Part shown: positions 34,197 through 42,346 of the stretch, one piece after another | Layout of the letters: each line of letters opens with the position of its first letter | Position numbering within the stretch: the stretch's first letter is position 1 | Assembly (NCBI GenBank): GCA_021778515.1 | Contig: JAJYCJ010000001.1 | Location: 68,396 to 113,729 of the forward strand | DNA from: Acidobacteriota bacterium | Lineage (GTDB): Bacteria > Acidobacteriota > UBA4820 > DSQY01 | Length of the DNA stretch: 45,334 nucleotides | Direction: 5' to 3' | Notes under the pieces: generated by a model | Told to the model about the DNA's origin: nothing | Database searches by the model: none | Seen by the model: the letters and a program-made list of their open reading frames with translations, nothing else | Position numbers and translations under genes: made by a program

Positions 34197-34237
34197 GGGA
34201 GCCGGCGTCGCCCGCGCCGGCTCCCTTTCCTCTTCTT
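34197..34237 (+). terminator. Rho-independent terminator after rplT
   Basis: A perfect 11-bp stem, GGGAGCCGGCG (34197-34207) with CGCCGGCTCCC (34215-34225), a 7-nt loop, and then a pyrimidine/T-rich tract (TTTCCTCTTCTTTT). Confidence 0.85.
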
Positions 34238-34304
34238 TTCCCGCCGCTTCAAGCCCCTGCTCGTCCACCTTTCCGTACCGTCGATTTGCCGGTAAGATAT
34301 CGCC

Positions 34305-35444
34305 ATGAGCTTCCAGGGCGATTTCGCCACCATGCCCCTGCCCGACCTCCTCCAGTGGCTGGCCATCGGCCAGAGAACCGGCATTCTGCTGCTCCAGCGC
34401 GGCGATATCGTGAAGGAGATCTATTTTCGCGACGGCAAGATCGTGGCCTCGGCGAGCAATGATCCCCGGGAGTATTTTGGGCAGCTCCTCCTCTCCTACG
34501 GCAAGATTCGAGAAGAGGACCTCATGCGGGCCTTCGTCAAGCAGGGGGAGACGGGCACCAAGCTCGGGCGCATCCTCGTGCAGGACGGCCACCTGGGGGA
34601 GGAGGAGGTCCAGCGCTTCCTGCGGATCAAGGCCGAGGAGACCATCTACGACCTCTTCCTGTGGGAGGGAGGGGAATTCAAGTTCTACAACGACGCCCCG
34701 GCGCAGGAGAGCCACGTCCCCATCGAGATGGACGTGACCTCGGTGCTGATGGAGGGCACCCGGCGCTCCGACGAGTGGAGGAGGATCCGACGCATCTTCC
34801 CCACCTCGGAGGCGGTCATCCGCATCATTCCAGAGGCCCTCACCCGGGCCATCCTGGCTGACCCGCTCTACAACCGGGTCATCCAGTTGATGGAGGTCCC
34901 GCGGAGGATATCGGACCTCTGCCTCATGTTCCACGCCTCCGATTTCGCGGTGAGCAAGACGCTCTTCGATATGGTCCAGATGGGCATCATCGAGGTGATC
35001 GAAGTGCCGCCCCCTCCGCCGCGCTCCGAGGTCCGGGTTGAGGAGGAGGTCCGGGGCCTCGCCAACCAGGGCCTCAAGCTTTTCAACTCGGGCCGGTACG
35101 AGGAGTCCATCGAGATCTTCAAGCAGGTCCTGCTCCAATCCCCGGGACATGCCCTGGCGCAGACCATGATTCCCAAGGCCTACAAGGAGATGAAGGAACA
35201 GCTCGTCTCGGACACCTTCACGATCGAGCACGTCCCCTTCCTCCAGCGCTCCATGAGCGAGCTGAACGAGCTCTCCTTTACGCCGCAGGAGAACTACATC
35301 CTGAGCCGCATCAACGGGGTGAGCTCGGTCCAGGCCATCATCCGCATCTCGCCCCTCCAGGAAATCCAGGCCCTCATGACCTTCAAGAAGCTCGCGAAGG
35401 CTGGGCTGGTCGGATTTCTGCCGCCCGCCAACCCCCAAATGTAA
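34305..35444 (+). CDS. PATAN (DUF4388) domain protein with TPR-like unit
   Basis: A 379-residue protein. The N-terminal PATAN domain (~1-100) has FQGDFATMPLPDLLQWLAIG, RTGILLLQRGDIVKEIYFRD and GKIVASASNDPREYFGQLLL. A second helical unit (GRILVQDGHLGEEEVQRFLRIKAEETIYDLF in pieces) and a mid-region with VIRIIPEAL follow. A TPR-like pair sits at ~245-285 (NQGLKLFNSGRYEESIEIF). The C-terminus is winged-helix-like (ENYILSRINGVSSVQAIIRIS). It is longer than the PATAN protein at 10.8 kb but has the same order of parts. It probably belongs to a cytosolic signalling or regulatory family. It follows the rplT terminator with its own start, so it is likely a separate transcript. Confidence 0.78.
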   Translation: MSFQGDFATMPLPDLLQWLAIGQRTGILLLQRGDIVKEIYFRDGKIVASASNDPREYFGQLLLSYGKIREEDLMRAFVKQGETGTKLGRILVQDGHLGEEEVQRFLRIKAEETIYDLFLWEGGEFKFYNDAPAQESHVPIEMDVTSVLMEGTRRSDEWRRIRRIFPTSEAVIRIIPEALTRAILADPLYNRVIQLMEVPRRISDLCLMFHASDFAVSKTLFDMVQMGIIEVIEVPPPPPRSEVRVEEEVRGLANQGLKLFNSGRYEESIEIFKQVLLQSPGHALAQTMIPKAYKEMKEQLVSDTFTIEHVPFLQRSMSELNELSFTPQENYILSRINGVSSVQAIIRISPLQEIQALMTFKKLAKAGLVGFLPPANPQM

Positions 35445-35567
35445 GCAGTCGCTCACTGCCGCAAGCGGCCAATCCCCGATGAATCCACCCAACGGAAGCC
35501 ATGTAGTGCTTTGGCTTCACGCGTGAATGGATGCCGAACTCCGGCCTCGGATGAGCATTCAAATACA

Positions 35568-35596
35568 TTGACAGGGAGCCGCTGGGACCCTATGCT
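35568..35596 (+). promoter_or_regulatory. Sigma70-type promoter for the FeS oxidoreductase
   Basis: Perfect TTGACA (35568-35573), a 17-nt spacer and TATGCT (35591-35596), among the best promoter matches in the window. A short hairpin (GAAGCCA 35495-35501 with TGGCTTC 35512-35518) lies upstream and may weakly end transcription of the PATAN gene. Confidence 0.75.
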
Positions 35597-35643
35597 ACCC
35601 AAGTAGCCGCGCGCGGGGCGCGTTCGAGGGGGAGGATCTACCC

Positions 35644-37683
35644 ATGCACCCAGTGGAAACCTGGCTCTTTTGGGCGTTCGTCATCGGATCACTGGCGCTC
35701 TTCGCCAATACGGCGCGGGTTCGGATCGGCGCCCTCATGGCCGGGCTCCCGGACAACCGCTTCGACAGGCCCTGGGAGAGGCTGAAGGGCCTCATCCTGT
35801 ATGCCTTCGTCCAGAAGCGCATGGTGCGAGACCGGTACGCCGGCTTCTTCCACCTCCTGATCTTCTGGGGATTCATGGTCCTGGCCCTGCGGTCGCTGTC
35901 GCTGGTGGCCGAAGGCCTCTTCCCCTCCTTTCACCTGACCGAGATGATGGGCGTCTGGGGCCTGGGCTACCAGGTCACCAAGGACATCTTCGAGGTGCTG
36001 GTGATCCTGGGGATCCTCATGGCCTCCGCCAGGCGGCTCTTTTTCCCTCCCGACCGGCTGGAGAACTCCTGGGATGCGTGGGCCACCCTCTCGCTCATCG
36101 GCGGCCTCATGGTGACGGACCTGCTGGCCGACGGCGCTTTCATCGCGCTGCACAACCCCGCCTGGGCGGCCTGGTCCCCCGCGGGTGAGTTCGTGGCGGC
36201 CCTTCTCGGGGGCATGGGCAGCTCCTCCCTCTCGCTGCTCTATCACACCATGTGGTGGTTCCACCTGGCGATCCTGTTCGGCTTTCTGAACTTCCTCCCC
36301 TACTCCAAGCACTTCCACGTCCTGACCGCCCTCTTCAACGTCTACTTCAGGGAGCTCGAACCGACCAAGAACATCAAGCCCATGAACCTCGAGGCCGAGC
36401 ACTTCGGCGTCAACAAAATCCAGGACTTCACCTGGAAGCAGATGCTGGATTTCTACACCTGCACCGAATGCGGTCGCTGCACCGAGGTGTGTCCCACCAC
36501 GCTCACGGGCAAACCCCTCCGCCCAAAGAATTACGGCAACGACCTGCGGGACTACCTGTACGACACGCCCCTTGCGGACATGGCCCAGGACAAGGGCGTG
36601 CCGGAGAGCCGCCTCCTCATCGGCGGGCCGGTGCCCGAGGGCTCCGTGTGGCAGCGGAAGGAGGAGCACCCGCCCTGGACTCCGGAGAATCTGGGCGGGT
36701 GCATCAGCGAGGACACGATCTGGGCCTGCACGACCTGCGGCTATTGCGAACACGCCTGTCCGCTCCACATCACCTTCGTGGACAAGCTCGTGGGGATGCG
36801 GCGCTACCTCACCCTGGAAGAGAGCAACTTCCCGGCGGAGGCCCAGGTGGGCTTCAAGGGCATGGAGCGCCAGGGCAACCCGTGGAACATGGCCCAAGCC
36901 GACCGCGCCAAGTGGGCCGAGGGCCTCGAAGTTCCCGCCATGGCGGAGGAGCCGGATGCCGAATACCTGTTCTGGGTGGGATGCGCCGGCTCCTACGAGG
37001 ATCGCGGCAAGAAGGTCTCCGTGGCGCTGGTGAAGCTCCTGCGGGCGGCGGGAGTTAAGTTCGCCATCCTGGGCGAGGAGGAGACCTGCACGGGCGACTC
37101 GGCCCGACGGCTGGGCAACGAGTACCTCTTCCAGACCCTGGCCGAGACCAACATCGAGACCCTCAACGGGTACAAGGTCAAGAAGATCGTCACCAACTGC
37201 CCCCACTGCCTGAACACCCTCAAGAACGAGTACCCCTCATTCGGCGGCCACTACGAGGTGGTCCACGGAACGGAGCTGGTGGCCCGCCTGGTGGCAGAGG
37301 GCCGCCTGAAGCTCACCCGAGAGGTGCGCGAGAGCCTGACCTACCACGACCCCTGCTACCTCGGCCGGTACAACGACCAGGTCGAAGCCCCCAGGGCGAT
37401 CCTGAAGGCCATTCCCGGCCTCAGCCTCTCAGAGATGGACCACAGCGGGAAGAACGCCATGTGCTGCGGAGCCGGCGGCGGGCGGATGTGGCTGGAGGAG
37501 AAGCTCGGGAAGCGGGTCAACCACCTGCGCCTGGAGCAGGCCCTCGAGACCAAAGCGCAGGGCGTGGCCGTCGCCTGCCCCTTCTGCAACGTCATGATGA
37601 ACAACGCCGCCGGCGAGACTGGGCATGAGGCCTTCGCCACCCACGACGTCCTCGAACTGGCGGCCAAGGCCCTGCCCAACTGA
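35644..37683 (+). CDS. Membrane-anchored FeS / CCG-domain oxidoreductase
   Basis: A 679-residue protein behind GGGGGAGG. The N-terminal ~240 residues have five to six transmembrane helices in a NarI/DsrM-like arrangement. Two 4Fe-4S motifs follow: CTECGRCTEVCP (~273) and CTTCGYCEHACP (~362). Two CCG (heterodisulfide-reductase-type) domains come last, the second with YHDPCYLGRYND, MCCGAGGG (~606) and CPFCNVMM. Relatives of this layout transfer electrons between electron-transfer flavoprotein and menaquinone during acyl-CoA oxidation in anaerobes; others are GlpC- or HdrD-like. ETF genes are not in this window, so the partner is inference. Its own promoter suggests substantial expression. Confidence 0.85.
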   Translation: MHPVETWLFWAFVIGSLALFANTARVRIGALMAGLPDNRFDRPWERLKGLILYAFVQKRMVRDRYAGFFHLLIFWGFMVLALRSLSLVAEGLFPSFHLTEMMGVWGLGYQVTKDIFEVLVILGILMASARRLFFPPDRLENSWDAWATLSLIGGLMVTDLLADGAFIALHNPAWAAWSPAGEFVAALLGGMGSSSLSLLYHTMWWFHLAILFGFLNFLPYSKHFHVLTALFNVYFRELEPTKNIKPMNLEAEHFGVNKIQDFTWKQMLDFYTCTECGRCTEVCPTTLTGKPLRPKNYGNDLRDYLYDTPLADMAQDKGVPESRLLIGGPVPEGSVWQRKEEHPPWTPENLGGCISEDTIWACTTCGYCEHACPLHITFVDKLVGMRRYLTLEESNFPAEAQVGFKGMERQGNPWNMAQADRAKWAEGLEVPAMAEEPDAEYLFWVGCAGSYEDRGKKVSVALVKLLRAAGVKFAILGEEETCTGDSARRLGNEYLFQTLAETNIETLNGYKVKKIVTNCPHCLNTLKNEYPSFGGHYEVVHGTELVARLVAEGRLKLTREVRESLTYHDPCYLGRYNDQVEAPRAILKAIPGLSLSEMDHSGKNAMCCGAGGGRMWLEEKLGKRVNHLRLEQALETKAQGVAVACPFCNVMMNNAAGETGHEAFATHDVLELAAKALPN

Positions 37684-37818
37684 GGCGGCGCGGCGGAGTG
37701 GCCCCCTTCAGGCTGAACGGCTCGGACTTGTCAGCTCGGGAACCGTGCCCCAAATTGCCGAAGGAGCGTTTCCGTGTTCCCAGTGCGCCCGCACCCTTGC
37801 GGGGCCAGGAGTTCGATC

Positions 37819-38415
37819 GTGCCCAGAAACCCCGAAGTGACGGGCGCCCTCATCGCCGGAGGGCGATCCCGGAGAATGGGCCGGGACAAACGGTTGCTGG
37901 TCCTCGACGGCCTGACCCTCCTGGATCGCGCCCTGTTCCTTCTGGAGGAGGCCTGCGGCGAGGTCTTTGTGGTGGCGCCCGAGCCGTTTCCCGTCGAACT
38001 GCGGGTGCCCCGGGTGCCCGACCGGATTCCGGGCATGGGCGTGCTGGGTGGGATCCACGCCGCGCTGATCGGGGCCTCCTTCTCCGAGGTCCTCTGCGTC
38101 GCCGTCGACACTCCCCTCCTCACGGCCCAGTGGCTGGATCTCCTGGTCGGGCGCTGCCTGAAAACGGGCCGGCCCTGCGCGCCCTTCGTGAACGGAAGAG
38201 TCCATCCCCTTCCCGCCTGCTACCCCAAAAGCGCTCGGCCCTTCGTGGAGAGCGCGCTTCGCTCAGGCGACGCCACGGCCCACCACCTGCTATCCGCCCT
38301 AAATGCCGACTTGGTGGACGAGGAGCAGGCCGAAGCCGGCGGCTGCGACCCGCGCTCGCTGACCAACGTGAACAACCAGGAAGAGTGGCACGCCCTGCTG
38401 ACGGACGAGCCCTAA
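37819..38415 (+). CDS. mobA: Molybdenum cofactor guanylyltransferase MobA
   Basis: The product has 198 residues from the GTG at 37819, chosen because AGGAG (37807-37811) lies 7 nt upstream. An earlier ATG at 37774 adds 15 unlike residues. The nucleotidyltransferase signature GALIAGGRSRRMGRDKRLL is near the start. Later come the metal-binding VAVDTPLL and the C-terminal LTNVNNQEEW, where the family has N-I-N-T-P-E-D. MobA links GMP to molybdopterin to form the bis-MGD cofactor of formate dehydrogenase- and nitrate-reductase-like enzymes. It stands apart from other Mo-cofactor genes. It converges on the malic enzyme gene, 54 nt away. Confidence 0.88.
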   Translation: MPRNPEVTGALIAGGRSRRMGRDKRLLVLDGLTLLDRALFLLEEACGEVFVVAPEPFPVELRVPRVPDRIPGMGVLGGIHAALIGASFSEVLCVAVDTPLLTAQWLDLLVGRCLKTGRPCAPFVNGRVHPLPACYPKSARPFVESALRSGDATAHHLLSALNADLVDEEQAEAGGCDPRSLTNVNNQEEWHALLTDEP

Positions 38416-38469
38416 ACCGAAAGGGCCCCCAGCCACGCCACCGGGCCGGCCGGTCCCGTTCGCTCCCGA

Positions 38470-40200
38470 TCAACCCCGGCCGTCCACGGGCCCAGGCCGG
38501 TAGGACGCGAAGTGGGGAGTCCATTGGGCCTTGGCCACCAGGTGCTCCAGTTGATCGTCGTCCACCAGGCGCCCGAGGCCCGAGTCTCTCGCCTCCCGGG
38601 CCACCGCCACGGCGACCCGGCGCGAAACGGCCCGGATATCCGCCATGGGCGGCAGGAGCAGGCCGGCCTCCCTCTGCTCCGGTGTGACCATGTCGCTCAG
38701 GGCCTTGCTGGCGGTCAGGAACATGGCGTCCGTCACCTTGGCGGCGTGGCCCACCAGGGCGCCGAGGCCCACGCCGGGGAACATGTACAGGTTGTTGCAC
38801 TGGGAGGTCATGATCTGACGGCCGTCCCAGTTCAGGGGCTTGAAGGGGCTCCCCGTGGCGAGCAGTCCCTTCCCGCCCGTGGCCTTGGCCACCTCCTCGG
38901 GGGTGCACTCGGTCTTCGCCGTCGGGTTGGAAAGGGCGAGAATCACCGGGCGGTCCGTGTTCTTCGCCACCTGCCTCAGGATGGAATCGCTGAAAAGACC
39001 TCGCTTGGCAGTGACGCCGATCAGTACGGTGGGATGGGCATTGCGGACCACATCCTCAAGGCCGACCCGGTCGGACGATTCCATCGTCCACCCTTCTATG
39101 GCGGTCCGAGGCTGGGCGAAGGGGCGCTGCGGATCCTCCAGCTTGGGATCGTCCTCCATCAGGAGCCCCTGCACGTCCACCACGAAGATTCTCGCCCGGA
39201 TATCCTCCTCGGACAGCCCCTCCTCCCGGAGCGCCGTGCGGATGTTCATGGCGTTGCCGACCCCGGCCTGGCCCATGCCCACGATGAGGAAGCGCTGGTC
39301 CGAAAACCGGCTGCCCTTGATCCGCATGGCGGTGATGAGGGCCCCCAGGGCCGTCGCACCGGTGCCCTGGATGTCGTCGTTGAAGGAGAGGATGCGTTCG
39401 CGATAGCGCTCCAGGTTCTTGAAGGCGGTGTGCTTGGCGAAGTCCTCCCACTGCAGAAGGGCATCGGGGAAATTGCGGCGGACGCCCAGCACGAACCTCT
39501 CCACCATCTCCTCATACGCCGAGCCCGTCAGACGCGGCTTACGGTAGCCGAGGTAGAGGGGATCCTTCAGCAGCCGCTCGTTGTTGGTGCCCACATCCAG
39601 GCAGATCGGAAGGCAGACCGAGGGATGCAACCCCCCCGCCGCAACGTAGAGACTCACCTTCCCCACCGGAATGCCCATGCCGTCCGACCCCAGGTCGCCC
39701 AGCCCCAGGATCCGCTCCCCGTCCGTCACGACGATGAGGTAGACGTGGGGAAGGGCGATGTTCTGGAAGATCTGGTCGATGTCGGCGATGTTGTCGGGAT
39801 CGATGTAGAGCCCCCTGAAGCGCCGCACGATGTGGCTCATCTGCAGGCACGCCTGTCCCACCGTGGGGGTGTAGACGATGGGCACCATCTCCTCCAGGTT
39901 CTCCACCAGCAGCTTGTAGAAGAGGGGCTCGCTCCTGTCCTGCATCCCGATGAGGAAGATGTAGCGCTCCAGATCGTCGGGCTTCCGCTTGAAGGCCTCG
40001 AGGCTACGCTGGACCTGGCTTTCGAGCGTGGAGACACCGCTGCGAAGGAGGCCCATGAGCCCCAGGCTCATGCGCTCCTCGGGAGTGAAGGCCGAGGCCT
40101 TGTTGAGGTGGGGATCGTTGAGTAGTTGGCGTCCGCGGAGATAGACCTCGTAATACTCTTCGCTCGTGAGAGGGTCTATTTTGAATTCGAACGTTTTCAT
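38470..40200 (-). CDS. maeA: NAD-dependent malic enzyme
   Basis: The product has 576 residues with a strong ribosome site (GGGAGGAGGAG). It is the long (eukaryotic/SfcA) type, starting ahead of PIVYTPTVGQACLQMSHI. Catalytic and NAD motifs follow: TDGERILGLGDLGSDGMGIPVGK, LLQWEDFAK, SFNDDIQGTGATALGAL, the dinucleotide-binding FLIVGMGQAGVGNA, and ILALSNPTAKTECTPEE. It decarboxylates malate to pyruvate. The C-terminal EQREAGLLLPPMADIRAVSR is typical of the family. It is divergently placed from the peroxiredoxin gene across a 300-nt gap. Confidence 0.95.
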   Translation of the reverse strand: MKTFEFKIDPLTSEEYYEVYLRGRQLLNDPHLNKASAFTPEERMSLGLMGLLRSGVSTLESQVQRSLEAFKRKPDDLERYIFLIGMQDRSEPLFYKLLVENLEEMVPIVYTPTVGQACLQMSHIVRRFRGLYIDPDNIADIDQIFQNIALPHVYLIVVTDGERILGLGDLGSDGMGIPVGKVSLYVAAGGLHPSVCLPICLDVGTNNERLLKDPLYLGYRKPRLTGSAYEEMVERFVLGVRRNFPDALLQWEDFAKHTAFKNLERYRERILSFNDDIQGTGATALGALITAMRIKGSRFSDQRFLIVGMGQAGVGNAMNIRTALREEGLSEEDIRARIFVVDVQGLLMEDDPKLEDPQRPFAQPRTAIEGWTMESSDRVGLEDVVRNAHPTVLIGVTAKRGLFSDSILRQVAKNTDRPVILALSNPTAKTECTPEEVAKATGGKGLLATGSPFKPLNWDGRQIMTSQCNNLYMFPGVGLGALVGHAAKVTDAMFLTASKALSDMVTPEQREAGLLLPPMADIRAVSRRVAVAVAREARDSGLGRLVDDDQLEHLVAKAQWTPHFASYRPGPVDGRG

Positions 40201-40500
40201 CGGGGCTCCTCCTCCCTAGCAGGGGTGGCAGTATAGACCCAAATCTGGTCATTGAGGCGGGGATGGCGCCACTCTCCGCCGACGCCCTTGTGATGCTACT
40301 TCGACACCAGTGTGGTTGACTCTCTGCAAAGGGCGGCTTCGAAGTGGGGATGGGAGAGCAGCGGGGCCGAAGCCTGAGCCTGCCCCCGCGAAGGCGGGGG
40401 GGCCTGCTTGCGAAACCAGCCCACCTCGCGGGAATGGCGGCGGCCCTCCGTTGTTGTTCTCCCTTAATGGGGCGCAGGCCGCGCCACAGGAGGGAAGCAA
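40201..40500. other. 300-nt divergent intergenic region with one perfect hairpin
   Basis: No gene is supported. Near the right end is a perfect stem, CCCCCGC (40383-40389) with GCGGGGG (40394-40400), loop GAAG, about 100 nt upstream of the peroxiredoxin start. A minus-strand TATACT (40235-40230) could be the malic enzyme -10, but no good -35 is seen. The AGGAGGG just before 40501 is the peroxiredoxin ribosome site. Confidence 0.5.
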
Positions 40501-41088
40501 GTGCGATCTGAACCTTTGCTGGGACTGGCCCTGCTTGGACTCGTCGCCCTCTCTGGCCCGTGGGCGAGCACTCCCGCTGGAGCGAAGGAGAGCGAAATGG
40601 CGTATCCACCCGTCGTGGTCGGTGCGAAGGCGCCCGATTTCACGGCCCCCGCGAGCACCGGAGGCACCATCAGCCTGCACGACTTCAGGGGCAGGATCGT
40701 GGTCCTCTACATCTACCCCAAGGACGAGACCCCCTACTGCACGCGCGAGGCCTGTTCCTTCAGGGACACGGACGCTGCCTTGCGGAAGCTTGGCGCCGTG
40801 GTCATCGGGGTCAGTAAGGATTCCATGGCCTCCCACGACGAGTTCATCCGGAAGCACCACCTGAACTTCACGCTCGTCTCCGATCCCGAGGGCAAGATCA
40901 TCAGCCTCTACGGCGCGTGGAAGGCCCACAGCCTCTTCGGAAAGACGGCGCTGGGCGTGAACCGCTCCACCTTTCTCATCGACGCCGACGGCATCGTGCG
41001 CCAGATCTGGCGGAACGTCACGGTGAAGGGACACGACGAGCAGGTGCTCCAGGCCGTCAAGGCCCTGGCGCAGAAATCCCCCCCTTGA
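40501..41088 (+). CDS. Exported Bcp-like peroxiredoxin
   Basis: The product has 195 residues from the GTG at 40501 behind AGGAGGG. Residues 1-28 are a signal peptide (SEPLLGLALLGLVALSGPWAS). The mature part is an AhpC/TSA-fold peroxiredoxin of the Bcp/PrxQ branch: GAKAPDFTAPASTGGTISLHDFRG, then the peroxidatic Cys80 in TPYCTREAC with a second Cys85 five residues on. PRSTFLID-like residues (NRSTFLIDADGIV) complete the fold. Bcp enzymes are normally cytosolic, so the signal peptide points to a periplasmic thiol peroxidase; its reductant is unknown. The 3' end overlaps that of the convergent transporter gene by 32 nt. Confidence 0.85.
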   Translation: MRSEPLLGLALLGLVALSGPWASTPAGAKESEMAYPPVVVGAKAPDFTAPASTGGTISLHDFRGRIVVLYIYPKDETPYCTREACSFRDTDAALRKLGAVVIGVSKDSMASHDEFIRKHHLNFTLVSDPEGKIISLYGAWKAHSLFGKTALGVNRSTFLIDADGIVRQIWRNVTVKGHDEQVLQAVKALAQKSPP

Positions 41089-41992
41089 GGCCTCGCTTCG
41101 AGCGGGCCAACGACCCGCCCGACGGCAGCCACAGGGCGAGCACCACGCCGGCCACCACGCACCCGGCCCCCAGGTAGAATCTCGCCCCCGGGATCTCGCC
41201 GAAGAGAACGGCCGCCAGGATCGTGGAGACCACGGGCTCCACCAGGATGGACAGGTTCACCCGGTACGTTTCGATGTGGCGGATGGCGTAGTTCACCAGG
41301 GAATGGCCCACCACCGAGGGCAGGAGGGCCAGGAGCCCGAGCATCACCCACGTCCGGCTGTCGTACCCGGTGAACCGCTCCCCCGAACCCAGCACGAGCA
41401 ACCCCAGGACCATGGCCGAGACCCCGTAGACCGCCACCAGGTAGTGAGTGAGGGGCAGCTTGAGACGCAGGTGCCGCCCCACCGTCAGATACCCGGCGAC
41501 GGCAATCCCCGAGACCAGTGCGAGGCCATCCCCCGTCAGCCCGGCCGGCCCGCGTCCCAGGTCGCCCCAGGCGATGACGGCAACACCGGCCATGGCCAGG
41601 ACGATGGCGAGCAGCCCCCGCCTCGGCACGGGCTCGCGCAGGAAGAGGTAGCCCAGCAGTCCCGCCCACACGGGCTGCGCCGACATGAGGATGAGCGAAG
41701 AGGCCACCGTCGTGAGCTGGACCGAGGCGATCCAGGTGGCGAAGTGGACGGCCAGCAGGGCCCCGGCACCCACCGTGTAGGGCAGGAGCCGCGCCTGGAT
41801 CGCCGGTCTCCAGGGCTCCCGGCGCCACCGTCCGAGGACCACCGGCGCGAGGATGAGCGTGGCCAGGCCCATGCGCCAGAAGGCGATGACCGGGGCCGGG
41901 GCACTGCAGTAGCGGATGAGGATGGCGGCGAAGGAGAGCGAGGCCAGCCCCACGGCCAGGATGCCCACCGTGCGCCGGTCGGTCCCCGTCAC
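41057..41992 (-). CDS. EamA/DMT-family transporter
   Basis: The product has 311 residues with ten hydrophobic segments in two EamA repeats. The first repeat has IAFWRMGLATLILAPVVL and SSLILMSAQPVWAGLLGYLFLRE. The second has SLVNYAIRHIETYRVNLSILVEPVVSTILAAVLFGE in pieces. These are the usual drug/metabolite transporter signatures (S-x-L-x-x-x-x-P-V-x-x-x-L and R-x-x-x-x-x-x-x-L-x-x-P). Substrates in this family range from amino acids to nucleotides and cannot be assigned. A GTG start overlaps the stop of the zinc-ribbon gene (GTGA), implying coupled translation. Confidence 0.85.
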   Translation of the reverse strand: MTGTDRRTVGILAVGLASLSFAAILIRYCSAPAPVIAFWRMGLATLILAPVVLGRWRREPWRPAIQARLLPYTVGAGALLAVHFATWIASVQLTTVASSLILMSAQPVWAGLLGYLFLREPVPRRGLLAIVLAMAGVAVIAWGDLGRGPAGLTGDGLALVSGIAVAGYLTVGRHLRLKLPLTHYLVAVYGVSAMVLGLLVLGSGERFTGYDSRTWVMLGLLALLPSVVGHSLVNYAIRHIETYRVNLSILVEPVVSTILAAVLFGEIPGARFYLGAGCVVAGVVLALWLPSGGSLARSKRGLKGGISAPGP

Positions 41993-42210
41993 TGGCCCTC
42001 ATCCCCCGGCCGCGATGCGGCGGCCGCGCACTCCGTACAAAGGCCCGGGCTTCCGGGACGGCCTCCCGCGGCCCGATGCTCGGGGCAGCAGAGGCGGCCG
42101 CAGCGGATGCAGATGGCGTCGAGGCCGGGGTCGAAGGGTTCTCCGCAGAGGTCGCAGCGCCATGGCTGAACATTCCCCTGGAGAGTCTTCTTGTCGCTCT
42201 GAAGGCCCAC
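41989..42210 (-). CDS. Small zinc-ribbon / cysteine-rich protein
   Basis: The product has 73 residues from a GTG behind GGAAGGGAGG. It contains RCDLCGEPFDPG, CIRCGRLCCPEH and LCTEC, in total eight cysteines and a histidine, arranged like a zinc ribbon or treble-clef finger. There is no signal peptide. The function is unknown. Its stop overlaps the transporter start, so the two are made together. The gene lies divergent to the PP-loop gene. Confidence 0.6.
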   Translation of the reverse strand: MGLQSDKKTLQGNVQPWRCDLCGEPFDPGLDAICIRCGRLCCPEHRAAGGRPGSPGLCTECAAAASRPGDEGQ

Positions 42211-42346
42211 GCGCCGCCTCCCTTCCGTCCGCCATCGCCCAGACCTCGAATGTTATCACGCCCCCGTATCGGGGCGAGCGACGCCGGGCGACGGGAATGA
42301 ACCCGGGCGTGAGCGTGTATGCTACTATCTTAACGGATGGACGAGC

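Noticed and set aside
38416-38469. Terminator between mobA and malic enzyme
   Set aside because: The ACCGGGCCGGCCGGT palindrome lacks a T-tract and is too GC-simple to call.
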